The notes: a model not told the origin generated them from the letters alone. A stretch of 64,000 nucleotides of DNA from Billgrantia kenyensis (GCF_013697085.1 NZ_JACEFT010000013.1:55544-119543); one strand, 5' to 3'. Shown: positions 44,701 to 57,567, counted from the stretch's first letter. Made by a program: numbers and translations.

Positions 44701-45224
44701 CGCTGAGCATCAGCCTGCTCGGTAGCACTGGCCAGTTCGCCCTTCAGGCGCTCCATTTCGGCCTGAAGCTCACGTAACTCTGCGCTGGGGTCTGCTGGCG
44801 GCGTGAAAGCGCCAGGCTTGAAGTCGGGGTCGGCGAAAGCGCGGTGGAACCAGACGGCAAGACTACGCGCAATCTTGAGCCCCTGGATTGCCTCGCGGTG
44901 CTGCGTTCGAAACTGATGAGTCGCCTTGTTACCCTCGATACGCAGGGTATGAAAGAGCTCGCGCACCGTGGGATCGAGTCCCAGCGTGGTATCTATGCGG
45001 TAAAGCAGATCGCGCTGGCTCGCACGCTCCTCCATCTCGATACCAAGACGAACGGCGATGTCTTGCGCCATGGCCTCGCCGAGCTGTCGAAGCTTGATCA
45101 GGGTGGTGTTGGGATCATGGCTGAAAGCGCGCTCGGCACTCGAAGCAAGCTCAAGAAAGACCGGGTCGTGCCCGGCCAGAAAAGCGAAATTACCGCCGTC
45201 GCTGCGGTCGTTCTGTCCCTGCAT
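41709..45224 (-). CDS. hsdR: Type I restriction enzyme endonuclease/translocase subunit (EcoEI-like)
   Basis: 1171 residues. The order is: a DUF4145-like helical N-terminus (1-130, FLELASSAERAFSH), a coiled coil (about 135-235), then the PD-(D/E)XK nuclease near 275-330 (RADYVLFHGLVPIGVVEAKRQ). The SF2 motor follows with LLAMATGTGKTRTVIG near 470 and DEAHRGY near 580, then the helical C-terminal domain. It cuts DNA far from the unmethylated target after translocation. It lies upstream of fic-hsdM-hsdS, from which it is separated by a 200-bp regulatory gap. The katG terminator is just behind its start, insulating it. Confidence 0.95.
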   Translation of the reverse strand: MQGQNDRSDGGNFAFLAGHDPVFLELASSAERAFSHDPNTTLIKLRQLGEAMAQDIAVRLGIEMEERASQRDLLYRIDTTLGLDPTVRELFHTLRIEGNKATHQFRTQHREAIQGLKIARSLAVWFHRAFADPDFKPGAFTPPADPSAELRELQAEMERLKGELASATEQADAQRKLAQLEAREKQEYAELAEAMDEEARALAEQSRAHQTELERREREFQRRLAEQAREGAESEPPKAMRRRIGQANRALNVQLGLDEELTRLLIDQQLREAGWEADTQVLSWKKGVRPEAGRYLAIAEWELPNGQRADYVLFHGLVPIGVVEAKRQNVDVAGKLGQAERYSRGFTGAFAPKGQFQPAWEREGRTIAWPDEGDGHFYVPFIFSCNGRPYLPQLAEKSGIWFRDVREAGNLARALPHFHSPEGLLDRLKRSRAQAEQRLREEGFGYLRLRDYQERAIHAVEGALQEGEQRALLAMATGTGKTRTVIGLIYRFLKTERFRRILFLVDRNALGKQALDAFDEAPLEQNHTLSQIYNVATLGDMAAEAETRVQVATVQAMSRRLFMADEPPPVDTFDCIIVDEAHRGYTLDQEMTEGELATRDAGQYLSRYRQVLEHFDAVRIGLTATPAKHTSEIFGRPVFTYSYREAVADDWLIDHEPPIRYETLLSRHGIHFAKGEAVSVVDARTGEVESAELEDELDFEVEAFNRRVITPGFNEVICAQLAEELDPFGEEKSLIFCATDLHADMVKRLLDEAFHAKYGDAYKQAAVAKITGKADKVDELIRRYKNDKYPNIAITVDLLTTGIDVPPICHLVFLRRVKSRILYEQMIGRATRRCDEIGKTVFFIYDPVDIYAALAAVNTMQPLVKDPGITLEQLHDELIDPEQLERALEVPGEREGFSHADDLLDQLSQKLMRVMRKAGKRAESREDVRQLLEQLEESWGVAPQKLHKHLHELGPKPAADFLRQHAGLLAQVVEVKQLIGSERMPLVYEGKDELLERSQSYGVHEKPADYLESFDDFIKNQLNESVALSVVVNRPRDLTRETLKEVRLLLDGAGYSEAALESAWRNATNQEIAASIVGHIRRAALGEALIPFEQRVREAMQRIYALHRWTPSQRKWLDRLARQLTHEVVLDRAFINQRFADHGGLQQLDAVLGNHLDEVLDALNDSLWEAS

Positions 45225-45348
45225 GTGTCCCCCGATCCCATGCCAGAGGCCGCTCTACCGGCAGCTTGTGACTGGCTCTTGGCCTAGACTGCCATCAAAT
45301 CGACTTAGGGACCAGTAAGCCTGCTCCCCTAGCACGATGGGTCGGGAT

Positions 45349-45374
45349 AAAAAAAACGCCCCGTTACCGGGGCG
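45349..45374 (-). terminator. Rho-independent terminator of katG
   Basis: On the minus strand CGCCCCG-GTAA-CGGGGCG is followed by eight T residues, 30 bp after the katG stop. Textbook form. Confidence 0.93.
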
Positions 45375-45403
45375 CCTCTGTCACGTCGCATATCGATCAA
45401 GCA

Positions 45404-47641
<2,238 letters not shown>

Positions 47642-47647
47642 TCAATG

Positions 47648-47659
47648 ACACGTACGTGT
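47648..47659. promoter_or_regulatory. 12-bp palindrome in the katG leader
   Basis: ACACGTACGTGT is a perfect palindrome 19-30 bp before the katG start. The rest of this 320-bp katG/argE divergent gap shows one further inverted repeat (47715-47732, listed separately) and no promoter I could assign with confidence. Confidence 0.35.
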
Positions 47660-47714
47660 TGCTTCGTTGTGCAGTGACAGTCGTTCTGATGTCGCCTTCT
47701 TGGCATTCCGGCCT

Positions 47715-47732
47715 GAACCGGTCGTTCGGTTC
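47715..47732. promoter_or_regulatory. Inverted repeat in the katG/argE gap
   Basis: GAACCG and CGGTTC arms around GTCGTT, about 90 bp upstream of katG. A candidate operator only. Confidence 0.3.
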
Positions 47733-47949
47733 CAGTCACCTCGCCGCCATGTTGGCACCGAGATACGAAGTGTTTCCCTGCAGGCCATCAGCGTAACAAT
47801 AGGTATAACAGCAGAATCTGAAGCGGGAGACTTATTTTTCCGCACCGATGCCATAGCTTCTCTCAATGGCTTGTCGAAGCACCTGCAGGAGCGGCCTGTC
47901 GACTGCCGGCAGGCGTGTTAGGCTGGAGGGAACCAAAGAGGAGTACGAC

Positions 47950-49104
47950 ATGACCGCCGCCGAGATGCTCGAGCGCCTGGTGGGCTTTGCCACCGTTTCG
48001 CGCGATTCCAACCTTGACCTGATCGCCTTCGTCGAGAGTTATCTCGACGGGCATGGTGTGAAGCACTGGCGGGTAGAGAGCGACGATGGCAAGAAGGCCA
48101 ACCTGCTGGCTCGCATCGGCCCCGAAGCGGTGGGCGGCGTGGTACTGTCCGGCCATACCGACGTGGTACCGGTGGCCGGCCAACCCTGGTCGACCGACCC
48201 GTTCACTCTGATCGACAAGGGCGACGGCAAGCTCTACGGGCGCGGCACCTGTGACATGAAGGGCTTTATCGCCTGCGCCCTGGCCGAGGTTCCCGCATGG
48301 ACGAAGCTCGAACTGCACGCACCGATCTACCTGGCGTTTTCCTACGACGAGGAAGTCGGCTGCATCGGCGCGCCGCGCATGATCGAGCGGCTGATGGCCG
48401 ACCACCCGCTTCCCTCGGCCGTGATCGTTGGTGAGCCAACGATGATGCAGCCGGTGGTGGCCCACAAGGGCGCCACCAACCTGCGCACCACCGTGACGGG
48501 ACGCGCCTCTCACTCCAGCCAGGTCGACCAGGGCGTCTCGGCGATTCACGTGGCCGCACGGCTGGTCACGAAGATCGAGGACGTGATGCATGAGCTGCGC
48601 GCCGAGGGGCGCATCGACGAGGCCTTCAACGTCGCCCACTCCAGCCTGCACGTGGGCAAGATCGCCGGCGGCACCGCGATCAACATCATGGCCCGGGAGT
48701 GTACCTTCGAGTGGGAGATCCGCCACCTGCCACAAGATCGTTTCGAGGATCTGATCGGCCGAGTGAATGCCTTTGCCGCCGAGCTCGAAGCCGAGATGCA
48801 ACGCAAGGCCCCGGAAACCCGCATCGTCACCGAGCCGCTCAACGAGACGGTCCCGGCGCTGGCCGATGACAACAATGCCGAGGTCCTCGACCTGTGCCGC
48901 GAACTGCTCGGCGAGCAGCCCCATGGCGCGGTGGCCTACGCCACCGAGGCCGGGCAGTTCCAGCGCGTGGGACTGCCCACCGTGATCTGCGGCCCGGGTA
49001 GCATCCGCCAGGCGCACCAGCCCGACGAGTACATCGAGATCGAGCAGCTTGCGGCGGGCACGCGCTTCATGCAGGCCTTGGGGCGACGACTGGCAAGCCG
49101 TTAG
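47950..49104 (+). CDS. argE: Acetylornithine deacetylase
   Basis: 384 residues, the ArgE length. Cleaves N2-acetylornithine to ornithine in the arginine pathway. M20 metallopeptidase features: VLSGHTDVVPVAGQPW near residue 63 (zinc His and Asp), YGRGTCDMKGFIA near 97, FSYDEEVGCIGAPRM near 130 with the general-base Glu, and the dimerisation domain from 170 to 280. AGAGGAG precedes the ATG at 47950; the longer open frame has no site. Other M20 amidohydrolases cannot be fully excluded, but length and motifs favour ArgE. Its stop overlaps that of the convergent lactonase gene by four bases. Confidence 0.92.
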   Translation: MTAAEMLERLVGFATVSRDSNLDLIAFVESYLDGHGVKHWRVESDDGKKANLLARIGPEAVGGVVLSGHTDVVPVAGQPWSTDPFTLIDKGDGKLYGRGTCDMKGFIACALAEVPAWTKLELHAPIYLAFSYDEEVGCIGAPRMIERLMADHPLPSAVIVGEPTMMQPVVAHKGATNLRTTVTGRASHSSQVDQGVSAIHVAARLVTKIEDVMHELRAEGRIDEAFNVAHSSLHVGKIAGGTAINIMARECTFEWEIRHLPQDRFEDLIGRVNAFAAELEAEMQRKAPETRIVTEPLNETVPALADDNNAEVLDLCRELLGEQPHGAVAYATEAGQFQRVGLPTVICGPGSIRQAHQPDEYIEIEQLAAGTRFMQALGRRLASR

Positions 49105-49988
49105 GCACTGAAACCAGGCTCGGCCAGCCCCCTCAAACCCGTTTTCAGCTGCAAAAGGCTACCAGCAAACGGCCAGCGCGCCTTGCCCGTGGCGTCCAGG
49201 TGCTGGGTGGCCGTGGTGATATACAGCGTGCTCAGATCGGAACCACCGAAGGCCACCATGGTCGGGTGCAGGCAAGGCACCTCATGCTCCGCCACCAGCT
49301 TCCCCGCGGGAGAGAAGCGCACGATGCGACCACCGCCGTAGAGTGCGCTCCAGTAGCCTCCTTCACTGTCCACCGCGGCACCGTCGGGCACCCCGGGCAG
49401 CCCCTGCATTTCCAGGTCGACCCAGGTTTCTGCTTTCCCCAAGGCGCCGCTTACGACGTCGAAGGGGTAGCGCAGGATGCGCCGGGTCAACGAGTCGGTG
49501 TGATAGAGCCAGCGCCGGTCGGGGCTGAAGGCCAGGCCGTTGGAGATGCCGATGCCGGACAAGCGCTGCGTGAGCTCACCCTTGTCGAGACAGTAGAGCG
49601 CCGCGCTGGGACTCGTCTCGTCGGCGTCGATGGTGCCCACCCACAGGCGCCCAGCGGCGTCGCAGCGGCCATCGTTGAAGCGATTGCCCTGCCCCGCTCG
49701 TTCCCACTCTGGATTGGCGGCCAGCCGCTCGGGTTCGCCGTTTTCCGGCAGACGCAGGATGCCCGAGGCGGCGGCCACCACCAGCCCAGCCTCGTCGAGG
49801 GCCACGCAGCCCACCTTCTCGTCCAGCTCGATACGCGTCGGCGCCCCGCCCTCCTGCGGGCGCCAGGCATAGACATGGCCGTAGTTGATGTCGGCCCAGT
49901 AGAGCGTCTGGCGCGCCACCGACCACACCGGGCTCTCGCCCAGGCTCATGTCGAGCTTCACCGCCACTTCGATACGATGGTACTGCAT
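49101..49988 (-). CDS. SMP-30/gluconolactonase family lactonase
   Basis: 295 residues. Six-bladed propeller of the SMP-30 family: the first metal ligand in GESPVW near residue 17, the NRFNDGRCDAAGRLWVGTID block near 100, and SNGLAFSPDRRWLYHTDS near 150 with conserved Asn/Asp ligands. Such enzymes open sugar 1,5- or 1,4-lactones made by a sugar dehydrogenase. The start at 49988 follows AGAGGG. It lies at the downstream end of the minus-strand sugar gene cluster, right after aldose epimerase, so the substrate is probably the lactone of the sugar imported by the adjacent ABC transporter. Confidence 0.9.
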   Translation of the reverse strand: MQYHRIEVAVKLDMSLGESPVWSVARQTLYWADINYGHVYAWRPQEGGAPTRIELDEKVGCVALDEAGLVVAAASGILRLPENGEPERLAANPEWERAGQGNRFNDGRCDAAGRLWVGTIDADETSPSAALYCLDKGELTQRLSGIGISNGLAFSPDRRWLYHTDSLTRRILRYPFDVVSGALGKAETWVDLEMQGLPGVPDGAAVDSEGGYWSALYGGGRIVRFSPAGKLVAEHEVPCLHPTMVAFGGSDLSTLYITTATQHLDATGKARWPFAGSLLQLKTGLRGLAEPGFSA

Positions 49989-50055
49989 GACTGCCCTCTC
50001 GCTTACGGCTCCCTTGCCAAGACAGGTTCGACAATGGGCTCGGGTGGCTCTGCGT

Positions 50056-50964
50056 CTACGCTGACCGGTTACCGACGAGGCCTTGGAAACGGCAGTGCAG
50101 CGTGTGGCTCTGCCCCGTATACAACACGACCAGTCCGTGGCCCGACGACTCGTCGAAACGGTGGGCGTTGACAGCATGAGATACCGGCTCGAAGCAAAAA
50201 AAATCCGCTTGCGCGTCGGGTGAGAAGACCAGATAGCGCGTAGCGTTAGCGGTAATGCTCAAGCTAATATCCCGCTGCGGCCAGCACAGCCTGGCCTCGC
50301 CGATCCAGCCGGTGAAGAGGTTGTCGATCCTGCGCTCGGGCAGCGCGGCTTCGCACGCGAAATCCCACGGCTCCCCGGGTGAGACGCGACGCCAGGCGGT
50401 GGGCAGTTGATCGGCATCGACCTCCCAGACACCCTCAGCCTCGGCCTCGAGCCGCACATCGGCAGTACGTGGAAACCAGGGATGCAAGCCCAGCCCGTAG
50501 GGCGCCGCCCCTTCACCCAGGTGCGTCACGGTCAGCGTCACCTCGAGAGCGGCGTTGTCCAGCCGATACGTGAGCTCTGCCCGGTAATCGAACGGCGGCT
50601 GCTGCCACGAGCGCAGGCTCAAGCGCAGCTCCGGTTCATGCTGCGAGGATTCATGCTGCGCCTCCACCTGCCAAGGCCGCTGCCAGCCGTCACCGTGAAT
50701 CGGCAGCGGCTCACCCGGCAGGTTGGCCGCCAGCGGATAGTGCCGACCACGCCACTCGAAGCCCCCCTCGGCGATTCGATTCGACCACGGCACCAACGGG
50801 TACATGGCGAGCCGATTGGGGTCTCGCTCGCCGGTGCCACCGGGACGCATCAGCGCCACCGGCCCCGCCGGCGTCAGGGCATCGAAGCGCACCAGGCTGG
50901 CCCCGAGCTCGGGTGCCACCACCACGCTCAGCTGGCCATTATCGAGGGTCAGCGTCTCATACAT
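50056..50964 (-). CDS. Aldose 1-epimerase family protein
   Basis: 302 residues, beta-rich. [27 protein letters not shown] begins the galactose-mutarotase-like fold; YPLVPWSNRIAEGGFEWRGRHYPL near residue 52 and VTHLGEGAAPYGLGLHPWFPR near 145 (with the catalytic His) are family motifs, and FSPDAQADFFCFEPVSHAVNA near 250 holds the C-terminal acid. It interconverts sugar anomers so that the dehydrogenase or transporter partner gets the right form. Overlaps the preceding dehydrogenase gene by eight bases. Confidence 0.9.
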   Translation of the reverse strand: MYETLTLDNGQLSVVVAPELGASLVRFDALTPAGPVALMRPGGTGERDPNRLAMYPLVPWSNRIAEGGFEWRGRHYPLAANLPGEPLPIHGDGWQRPWQVEAQHESSQHEPELRLSLRSWQQPPFDYRAELTYRLDNAALEVTLTVTHLGEGAAPYGLGLHPWFPRTADVRLEAEAEGVWEVDADQLPTAWRRVSPGEPWDFACEAALPERRIDNLFTGWIGEARLCWPQRDISLSITANATRYLVFSPDAQADFFCFEPVSHAVNAHRFDESSGHGLVVLYTGQSHTLHCRFQGLVGNRSA

Positions 50965-52120
50965 TCACCCAGCCACCCCCTGACGCGGAAGACTCCAGGG
51001 CACGGGTGATGAACGTGAGGCCCTCGACGCCATCCATTACCCCCGGCGTGTTCACACCAAGCCCATGGTCCGTGCGACCGGCCTGAAGCGCGCGTATCTG
51101 CCCGGCGTAGTCGCGATAGAGCTGGGCGAAGGCCTCGAGATAGCCTTCGGGATGCCCCGGCGGTATGCGCGCCGCCGCCAGCGCCGTCTCGCCCAGGCCA
51201 GGACCGTTGCGCGTCAGAATGCGTGACGGCTCGCCGAGCGGCGAATGCACCAGCCGGTTGGGCGTCTCCTGGCTCCACTCCAGGCCACCGCGGCTGCCGT
51301 AGACCCGCAGCTTGAGGCCGTTTTCATTGCCCGGCGACACCTGGCTCGACCACAGCATGCCCCTGGCGCCTCCCTTGAAGCGCAACATCATGTGCACGTT
51401 GTCGTCCAGGGCGCGGCCCTCGACGAAGGTGTGCATGTCCGCCGCGAGCGACTCGAGCTCGAGCCCGGTGACGTAGCGCGCCAGGTGATAGGCGTGGGTA
51501 CCGATGTCGCCCAGGCAGCCGGCCGGCCCACTGCGCCTGGGGTCGGTGCGCCACTCGGCCTGCTTCACGCCGCTCTCCTCCAGGCGGGTGGAGAGCCAGT
51601 CCTGGGGGTACTCCACCTGCACCACCCTGAGCTCGCCCAGCTCACCACTGGCGACCATCTCGCGGGCCTGACGCACCAGCGGATAGCCTGAGTAGTTGTG
51701 GGTCAGGCCGAAGAACAGCCCGCTGCGCTCGACCAGTGCGGCCAGCGCCTGGGCATCCTCCAGGGTGGTGGTCATCGGCTTGTCGCAGATCACATGGATG
51801 CCGGCCTCGAGAAAGGTGCGCGCCACGTCGAAGTGCAGATGGTTGGGGGTGACGATGGCGACCACGTCGATCCCATCCTCGCGCTGGCGCTCGGCCTCTG
51901 CCATGGCGCGGTAGTCGGGATAGGCGCGCGCTTCGTCCACGTGCAGCTCGGCGGCGGCCGCACGGCTGCGCTCCGGATCAGAGGCGAAGGCACCGGCCAC
52001 CAGCGCATAGTGATCGTCGAGCCTGGCGGCGATGCGGTGCACACCGCCGATGAAGGCACCCTGGCCGCCACCCACCATGCCCAGGCGCAGCCGGCGTGGC
52101 GTGTCGTGATGTTGACTCAT
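50957..52120 (-). CDS. Gfo/Idh/MocA family sugar oxidoreductase
   Basis: 387 residues. The start at 52120 follows GGGAG. Rossmann motif [19 protein letters not shown] near residue 14, [31 protein letters not shown] near 90 (with the EKP-like DKP motif), and the C-terminal domain with [16 protein letters not shown] near 195. NAD(P)-dependent oxidation or epimerisation of sugars or inositols. It overlaps the epimerase gene and follows the TIM-barrel isomerase by 11 bp, so it is part of the same operon. Sugar identity unknown. Confidence 0.92.
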   Translation of the reverse strand: MSQHHDTPRRLRLGMVGGGQGAFIGGVHRIAARLDDHYALVAGAFASDPERSRAAAAELHVDEARAYPDYRAMAEAERQREDGIDVVAIVTPNHLHFDVARTFLEAGIHVICDKPMTTTLEDAQALAALVERSGLFFGLTHNYSGYPLVRQAREMVASGELGELRVVQVEYPQDWLSTRLEESGVKQAEWRTDPRRSGPAGCLGDIGTHAYHLARYVTGLELESLAADMHTFVEGRALDDNVHMMLRFKGGARGMLWSSQVSPGNENGLKLRVYGSRGGLEWSQETPNRLVHSPLGEPSRILTRNGPGLGETALAAARIPPGHPEGYLEAFAQLYRDYAGQIRALQAGRTDHGLGVNTPGVMDGVEGLTFITRALESSASGGGWVNV

Positions 52121-52131
52121 GTCGTTCTCCC

Positions 52132-53187
52132 TCAGTCGAGGCCCAGCAGGCGACGGTTGGCCGCCTCGTCGGCGCCGCCATCGGCGAAGTCGTCGAAGGC
52201 CCGCTCGGTGACTTCGATGATATGGTCGCGAATGAAGGAGGCGCCTTCCCGCGCGCCCGCCTCGGGATGCTTGAGGCAGCACTCCCACTCCAGCACCGCC
52301 CAGCCGTGGTAGTCGTTGGCCGCCATCCACGAAAAGATGTGCTTGAAGTCGACCTGGCCGTCGCCCAGCGAGCGAAAGCGTCCGGCCCGTTCGGTCCACG
52401 ACTGGTAGCCGGAGTAGACGCCCTGCTTGGGACTGGGGTTGAACTCGGCGTCCTTGACGTGAAACATCTGGATATGCTCGCGGTAGACGTCGAGAAAGCC
52501 CAGGTAGTCGAGCTGCTGCAGGATCAGGTGGCTGGGATCGTAGAGGATATGGCAGCGCGGGTGATGGCCGACCCGCTCGAGGAACATCTCGAAAGTGATG
52601 CCGTCGTGCAGGTCCTCGCCGGGGTGGATCTCGTAGCAGAGGTTGACCCCGACCTCGTCGAAGGCATCGAGGATCGGTCGCCAACGCCTGGCCAGCTCGT
52701 CGAAGGCGGTGTCGATCAGGCCGGCCGGACGCTGCGGCCACGGATAGACATAGGGCCAGGCCAGGGCGCCGGAAAAGGTGCCGTGGTCGGTCAAGCCCAG
52801 ATTGCGTGAGGCGCGTGCGGCAAACTGCAGCTGCTCCACCGCCCAGGCCTGGCGCGCCCGCGGATTGCCCCTCACCTCGGGCACGGCAAAGCCATCGAAC
52901 ATCTCGTCATAGGCCGGATGCACGGCAACCAGTTGGCCCTGCAGGTGGGTGGAGAGTTCGGTCAGGGCCAGCCCGTGTTCGGCCAGGGTGCCCTTGATCT
53001 CGTCACAGTAGGTGCGGCTTTCGGCAGCACGTTTCAGATCGATCAGACGCGCGTCCCAACTGGGCAGCTGAACCCCCTTGTAGCCCAGGTTCGCCGCCCA
53101 GGCCGCGATGCTGTCCAGGCTATTGAAAGGTGCTTCGTCGCCGGCGAACTGGGCGAGAAAGATCGCCGGCCCTTTGATTGTTTTCAT
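52132..53187 (-). CDS. Sugar phosphate isomerase/epimerase (xylose-isomerase-like TIM barrel)
   Basis: 351 residues. MKTIKGPAIFLAQFAGDEAPF opens the family; the AP endonuclease 2-like barrel is supported by GYKGVQLPSWDARL, CYEIHPGEDLHDG near 180, HILYDPSHLILQQLDYLGFLDVYREHIQMFHVKDAEF near 215-250, and a final Glu in AVLEWECC. Metal-dependent ketose/aldose or inosose isomerisation is the usual role. It is placed between the binding-protein gene and the Gfo/Idh/MocA gene on the minus strand, consistent with a two-step conversion of an imported polyol or sugar. Confidence 0.88.
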   Translation of the reverse strand: MKTIKGPAIFLAQFAGDEAPFNSLDSIAAWAANLGYKGVQLPSWDARLIDLKRAAESRTYCDEIKGTLAEHGLALTELSTHLQGQLVAVHPAYDEMFDGFAVPEVRGNPRARQAWAVEQLQFAARASRNLGLTDHGTFSGALAWPYVYPWPQRPAGLIDTAFDELARRWRPILDAFDEVGVNLCYEIHPGEDLHDGITFEMFLERVGHHPRCHILYDPSHLILQQLDYLGFLDVYREHIQMFHVKDAEFNPSPKQGVYSGYQSWTERAGRFRSLGDGQVDFKHIFSWMAANDYHGWAVLEWECCLKHPEAGAREGASFIRDHIIEVTERAFDDFADGGADEAANRRLLGLD

Positions 53188-53219
53188 GATGGGCTCTCCG
53201 ATGATGATCGATGGATGAC

Positions 53220-53246
53220 CCTGGCGGGCGCCGGGCGCCCGCCAGG
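53220..53246. promoter_or_regulatory. Strong hairpin after the sugar-binding protein gene
   Basis: CCTGGCGGGCGC and GCGCCCGCCAGG are perfect 12-bp arms with a three-base loop, between the solute-binding gene (ends 53252) and the isomerase gene. Probably a processing or stability hairpin giving extra binding-protein message. Confidence 0.65.
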
Positions 53247-53251
53247 CTCGA

Positions 53252-54202
53252 TCAGAACGGTGAATCGGGGAAATAGTACTGCTCGGCGTTCTCCTGGGTG
53301 ATCAACGGTGAGCCGAGGATGTACTGGCCGACCACCGGGCCGTTGGAAACGAAATGCTGCACGGTGAGGTCCATGGCCGTGGCAATCATCGCCGGCGGAT
53401 AGAGCACGTCGACCGGCACCAGATCGTCCCCCTCCATCACGCGCCTGATGATGTCCTTCATGCCGGCACCGCCGACAATGAACAGCTCGTCCTCGCGCCC
53501 CGCCTGGCGTACCGCTTCGATCACGCCGATGGCGATATCGTCGTCCTGGGCCCATACCGCATCGATGCGGTCGAAGCGTGCCAGGTAGTCCTGCATCACC
53601 TCGAAGCCGTCGTCACGGTTCCAGTTGGCGTGCTGCATGTCGAGGATATTGATGTCGGAGCCTTCGATGGCCTCCTGAAAGCCCTGTACGCGCTCCTCGT
53701 CGATCACCGTGGGAATCCCGCGCAGCACCACGATATCGCCCTGCCCGTCGAGCTGCTCGCGAATGTACTCGCCGGAGACCCGGCCCATTTCATGGTTATT
53801 GCCGGCGACGTAAAGGTCCTCGATGCCCTCCTGCTCGAGGCCGCGGTCGACCACGGTGACGAACACCCCGGCATCCTTGACCCGCCGCACCGGATCGGTC
53901 AAGGGCCCGGACTCGAAGGGCAGCACCACCAGCGCATCGATGTTGCGCTGCGAGACGAGATCCTCGAGATCGTTGGCCTGTCCACCCGGGTCACTTGCCG
54001 TGGTGATGGTGATCGAGACCTCTGGATAGAGTGATTCGAGGCGCTCCTTGGCCTGCTGGGCATGGAAGTTGACCCCGCCGGTCCAGCCATGGGTGGCGGC
54101 GGGTATCGACACGCCGATGGTGTACTCCTGAGCGGCGGCAAAGCTGGGCAGCCCCAGCGCTGCAGCGGCAGCGAAAGCTGCTAGGGTCCTCTTGGTTGGC
54201 AT
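53252..54202 (-). CDS. Ribose/galactofuranose-type periplasmic sugar-binding protein
   Basis: 316 residues with a signal peptide of about 24 residues ending SFAAA. The periplasmic-binding-fold motifs are TIGVSIPAATHGWTGGVNFHAQQ, ITTASDPGGQANDLEDLVSQRNIDALVVLPFE near 65-95, and GRVSGEYIREQL near 140. It captures a sugar (RbsB/YtfQ group) and delivers it to the permease and ATPase encoded upstream on the same transcript. AGGAGC precedes the start. The two-copy 18-bp repeat lies just upstream, between it and the permease gene. Confidence 0.92.
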   Translation of the reverse strand: MPTKRTLAAFAAAAALGLPSFAAAQEYTIGVSIPAATHGWTGGVNFHAQQAKERLESLYPEVSITITTASDPGGQANDLEDLVSQRNIDALVVLPFESGPLTDPVRRVKDAGVFVTVVDRGLEQEGIEDLYVAGNNHEMGRVSGEYIREQLDGQGDIVVLRGIPTVIDEERVQGFQEAIEGSDINILDMQHANWNRDDGFEVMQDYLARFDRIDAVWAQDDDIAIGVIEAVRQAGREDELFIVGGAGMKDIIRRVMEGDDLVPVDVLYPPAMIATAMDLTVQHFVSNGPVVGQYILGSPLITQENAEQYYFPDSPF

Positions 54203-54227
54203 GCTGATGCTCCTTTAGCGGTTTGTG

Positions 54228-54263
54228 CTTGTTGTTGTGCTGCGACTTGTTGTTGTGCTGCGA
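54228..54263. repeat. Exact 18-bp tandem duplication between ABC genes
   Basis: CTTGTTGTTGTGCTGCGA occurs twice head to tail between the binding-protein start and the permease stop. Non-coding; probably a slippage duplication. Confidence 0.85.
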
Positions 54264-54273
54264 CAAAAGCGCC

Positions 54274-55267
54274 TCATGGCGCCGACTTCCTCCACGATGC
54301 GCGCTGCAGGTACACCGCGACGATGATGATGATCCCCTGCACCGTACCGTTGAGATAGTTGGAGATGGCATCGGTCAGGTTGAGGATGTTGCCGATCATG
54401 GTCAGCATGATCGCCCCCACTACCGTGCCCCAGATGCGGCCGTGCCCGCCCTTGAGCACGGTGCCGCCGATGATCACCGCGGCGATCGCCTCGAGCTCCC
54501 ACAGCACCCCGGTGGCGCCCGACGCCGAGCCCAACCGCGGTACGTAGATGATGGTCGCCAGCGCCACGCACACGCCCTGCAGCATGTAGGTCATGGTCTT
54601 GATGCGATCGACGTGGATGGCGCTGTACTCGGCCACCCTCTCGTTGGAACCTATGGCGAAGCAGTAGCGACCGAAGCGCGTATGGTTGAGCAGGATGTAG
54701 CCGGCCACCGCCACCAGCAGGAACACCAGCACCGGAATCGGAATGCCCATCAGGTGGCCGTAGTAGACCGGCCGATAGACGTCACGCACCCCCCAATCCA
54801 GCGACAGGGTCCCGCCGTCGGCCAGGTAAGTCACCAGCGAGCGGTAGATGCCCATGGTGCCGAGGGTGACGATGAACGCCTCGATCTTGCCCTTGGTGGT
54901 CACCATGCCGTTGATGAAGCCGGCGCCCAGCCCCAGCAGCAGCGAGGCCCCGATGCCCAGCAGGATGGTGGTCAAGCCCGGCCCGAACTGCTCGACCAGA
55001 CTGTTCATGAGGATGATCATCACCCCGGCGATGAAGGCCGCCATCGAGCCCACCGACAGGTCCAGCCCGCCTGCCGTGATCACGAAGGTGGCACCGATGG
55101 CGATGATGCCGATGAAGGCGCTGCGGGTGAGCATGTTGGAGAGATTGTCCAGCCCCAGGAAAGCAGGGTTGATCAACACACCCAGCAGCGCCAGGGCCAG
55201 CAGGGCAACGAAGGGACCCCAGGTCTTGAAGTCGACGGAGGCGTGGCTCCGGGCGACTGGCTTGTTG

Positions 55268-55287
<20 letters not shown>
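54274..55287 (-). CDS. Ribose-type ABC transporter permease
   Basis: 337 residues with about eight to ten membrane helices of the BPD_transp_2 (RbsC) family; [20 protein letters not shown] near residue 75 and [33 protein letters not shown] near 120 are conserved blocks, and [26 protein letters not shown] lies near the C-terminus. Forms the membrane channel for sugar uptake. Its start overlaps the ATPase gene end by 20 bases, so they are coupled; the substrate is set by the binding protein. Confidence 0.93.
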
Positions 55288-56796
<1,509 letters not shown>

Positions 56797-56797
<1 letters not shown>

Positions 56798-57567
56798 CAG
56801 CCCCACCCCGCGTCGACGGAGAACTCGTGGCCGGTCAGCTGGGCGCTGTCGTCCGCGGCCAGGAACAGCACCATGGGCGCCACGTGGTCGGGAGACAGGC
56901 GCACCTTGAGACACTGATGCTCGCGGATCCACGCCTCGTCTTCCGGACCGATCCACCGGTCGAGCTGGCGCTGGGTCATGATGCAGCCGGGCACCACCGT
57001 GTTGACGCGGATGTTCTGCCTGCCCAGGTCGCGGGCCAGGCTGCGGGTCAGCCCGTGCACCGCCGCCTTGGCCGTGACATAGGCCGACAGGTCGGGAATC
57101 GCGGTTTTCACGCTGATGGAGCTGAAGTTGATGATCACGCCACCGCCGGCTTCGATCATCTGGTGGGCCGCGGCCTGCGCGGCAAAGAACATTGGCCGCA
57201 GGTTGATCGCCATGCGCTCGTCCCAGTAGGCGACATCGACTTCCTTCCAGTCGTGGCGATCATCGTTGGCGGCGTTATTGACCAGAACATGAATGGGTCC
57301 CAGTGTGTTGCCCACTGCCGCAATCACGTCCTGCAGCGCAGCCACATCGCGGATGTCGCAGCGGTGGTAGTGAGGCGCCCGCCCGGTCGCCGTCTGTAGC
57401 TCCTCCACCAGTGCCAGGCTAGCGACGTCGTCGATGTCGACGAAGGCCACGCGCGCGCCCTGTCGATGGAAGGCCCGGGTGAGTGCCGCGCCGATGCCGC
57501 TGCCACCACCGGTGATGAAGACCACCCGCTGCTCGAGACTGGGGTAACGTGCCGCATGGTTGCTCAT
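56797..57567 (-). CDS. SDR family sugar dehydrogenase
   Basis: 256 residues, classical short-chain dehydrogenase. TGGGSGIGAAL near residue 20 binds NAD(P), VNNAAND near 95 and the catalytic Ser, Tyr and Lys are in INFSSISVKTAIPDLSAYVTAKAAVHG near 148-165. The C-terminus ELSVD-like motif is EFSVDAGWG. It is first in the minus-strand operon, upstream of the ABC importer, so it is likely to oxidise the imported sugar at C1 to its lactone, which the SMP-30 enzyme then opens. Divergent from the ROK regulator gene. Confidence 0.93.
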
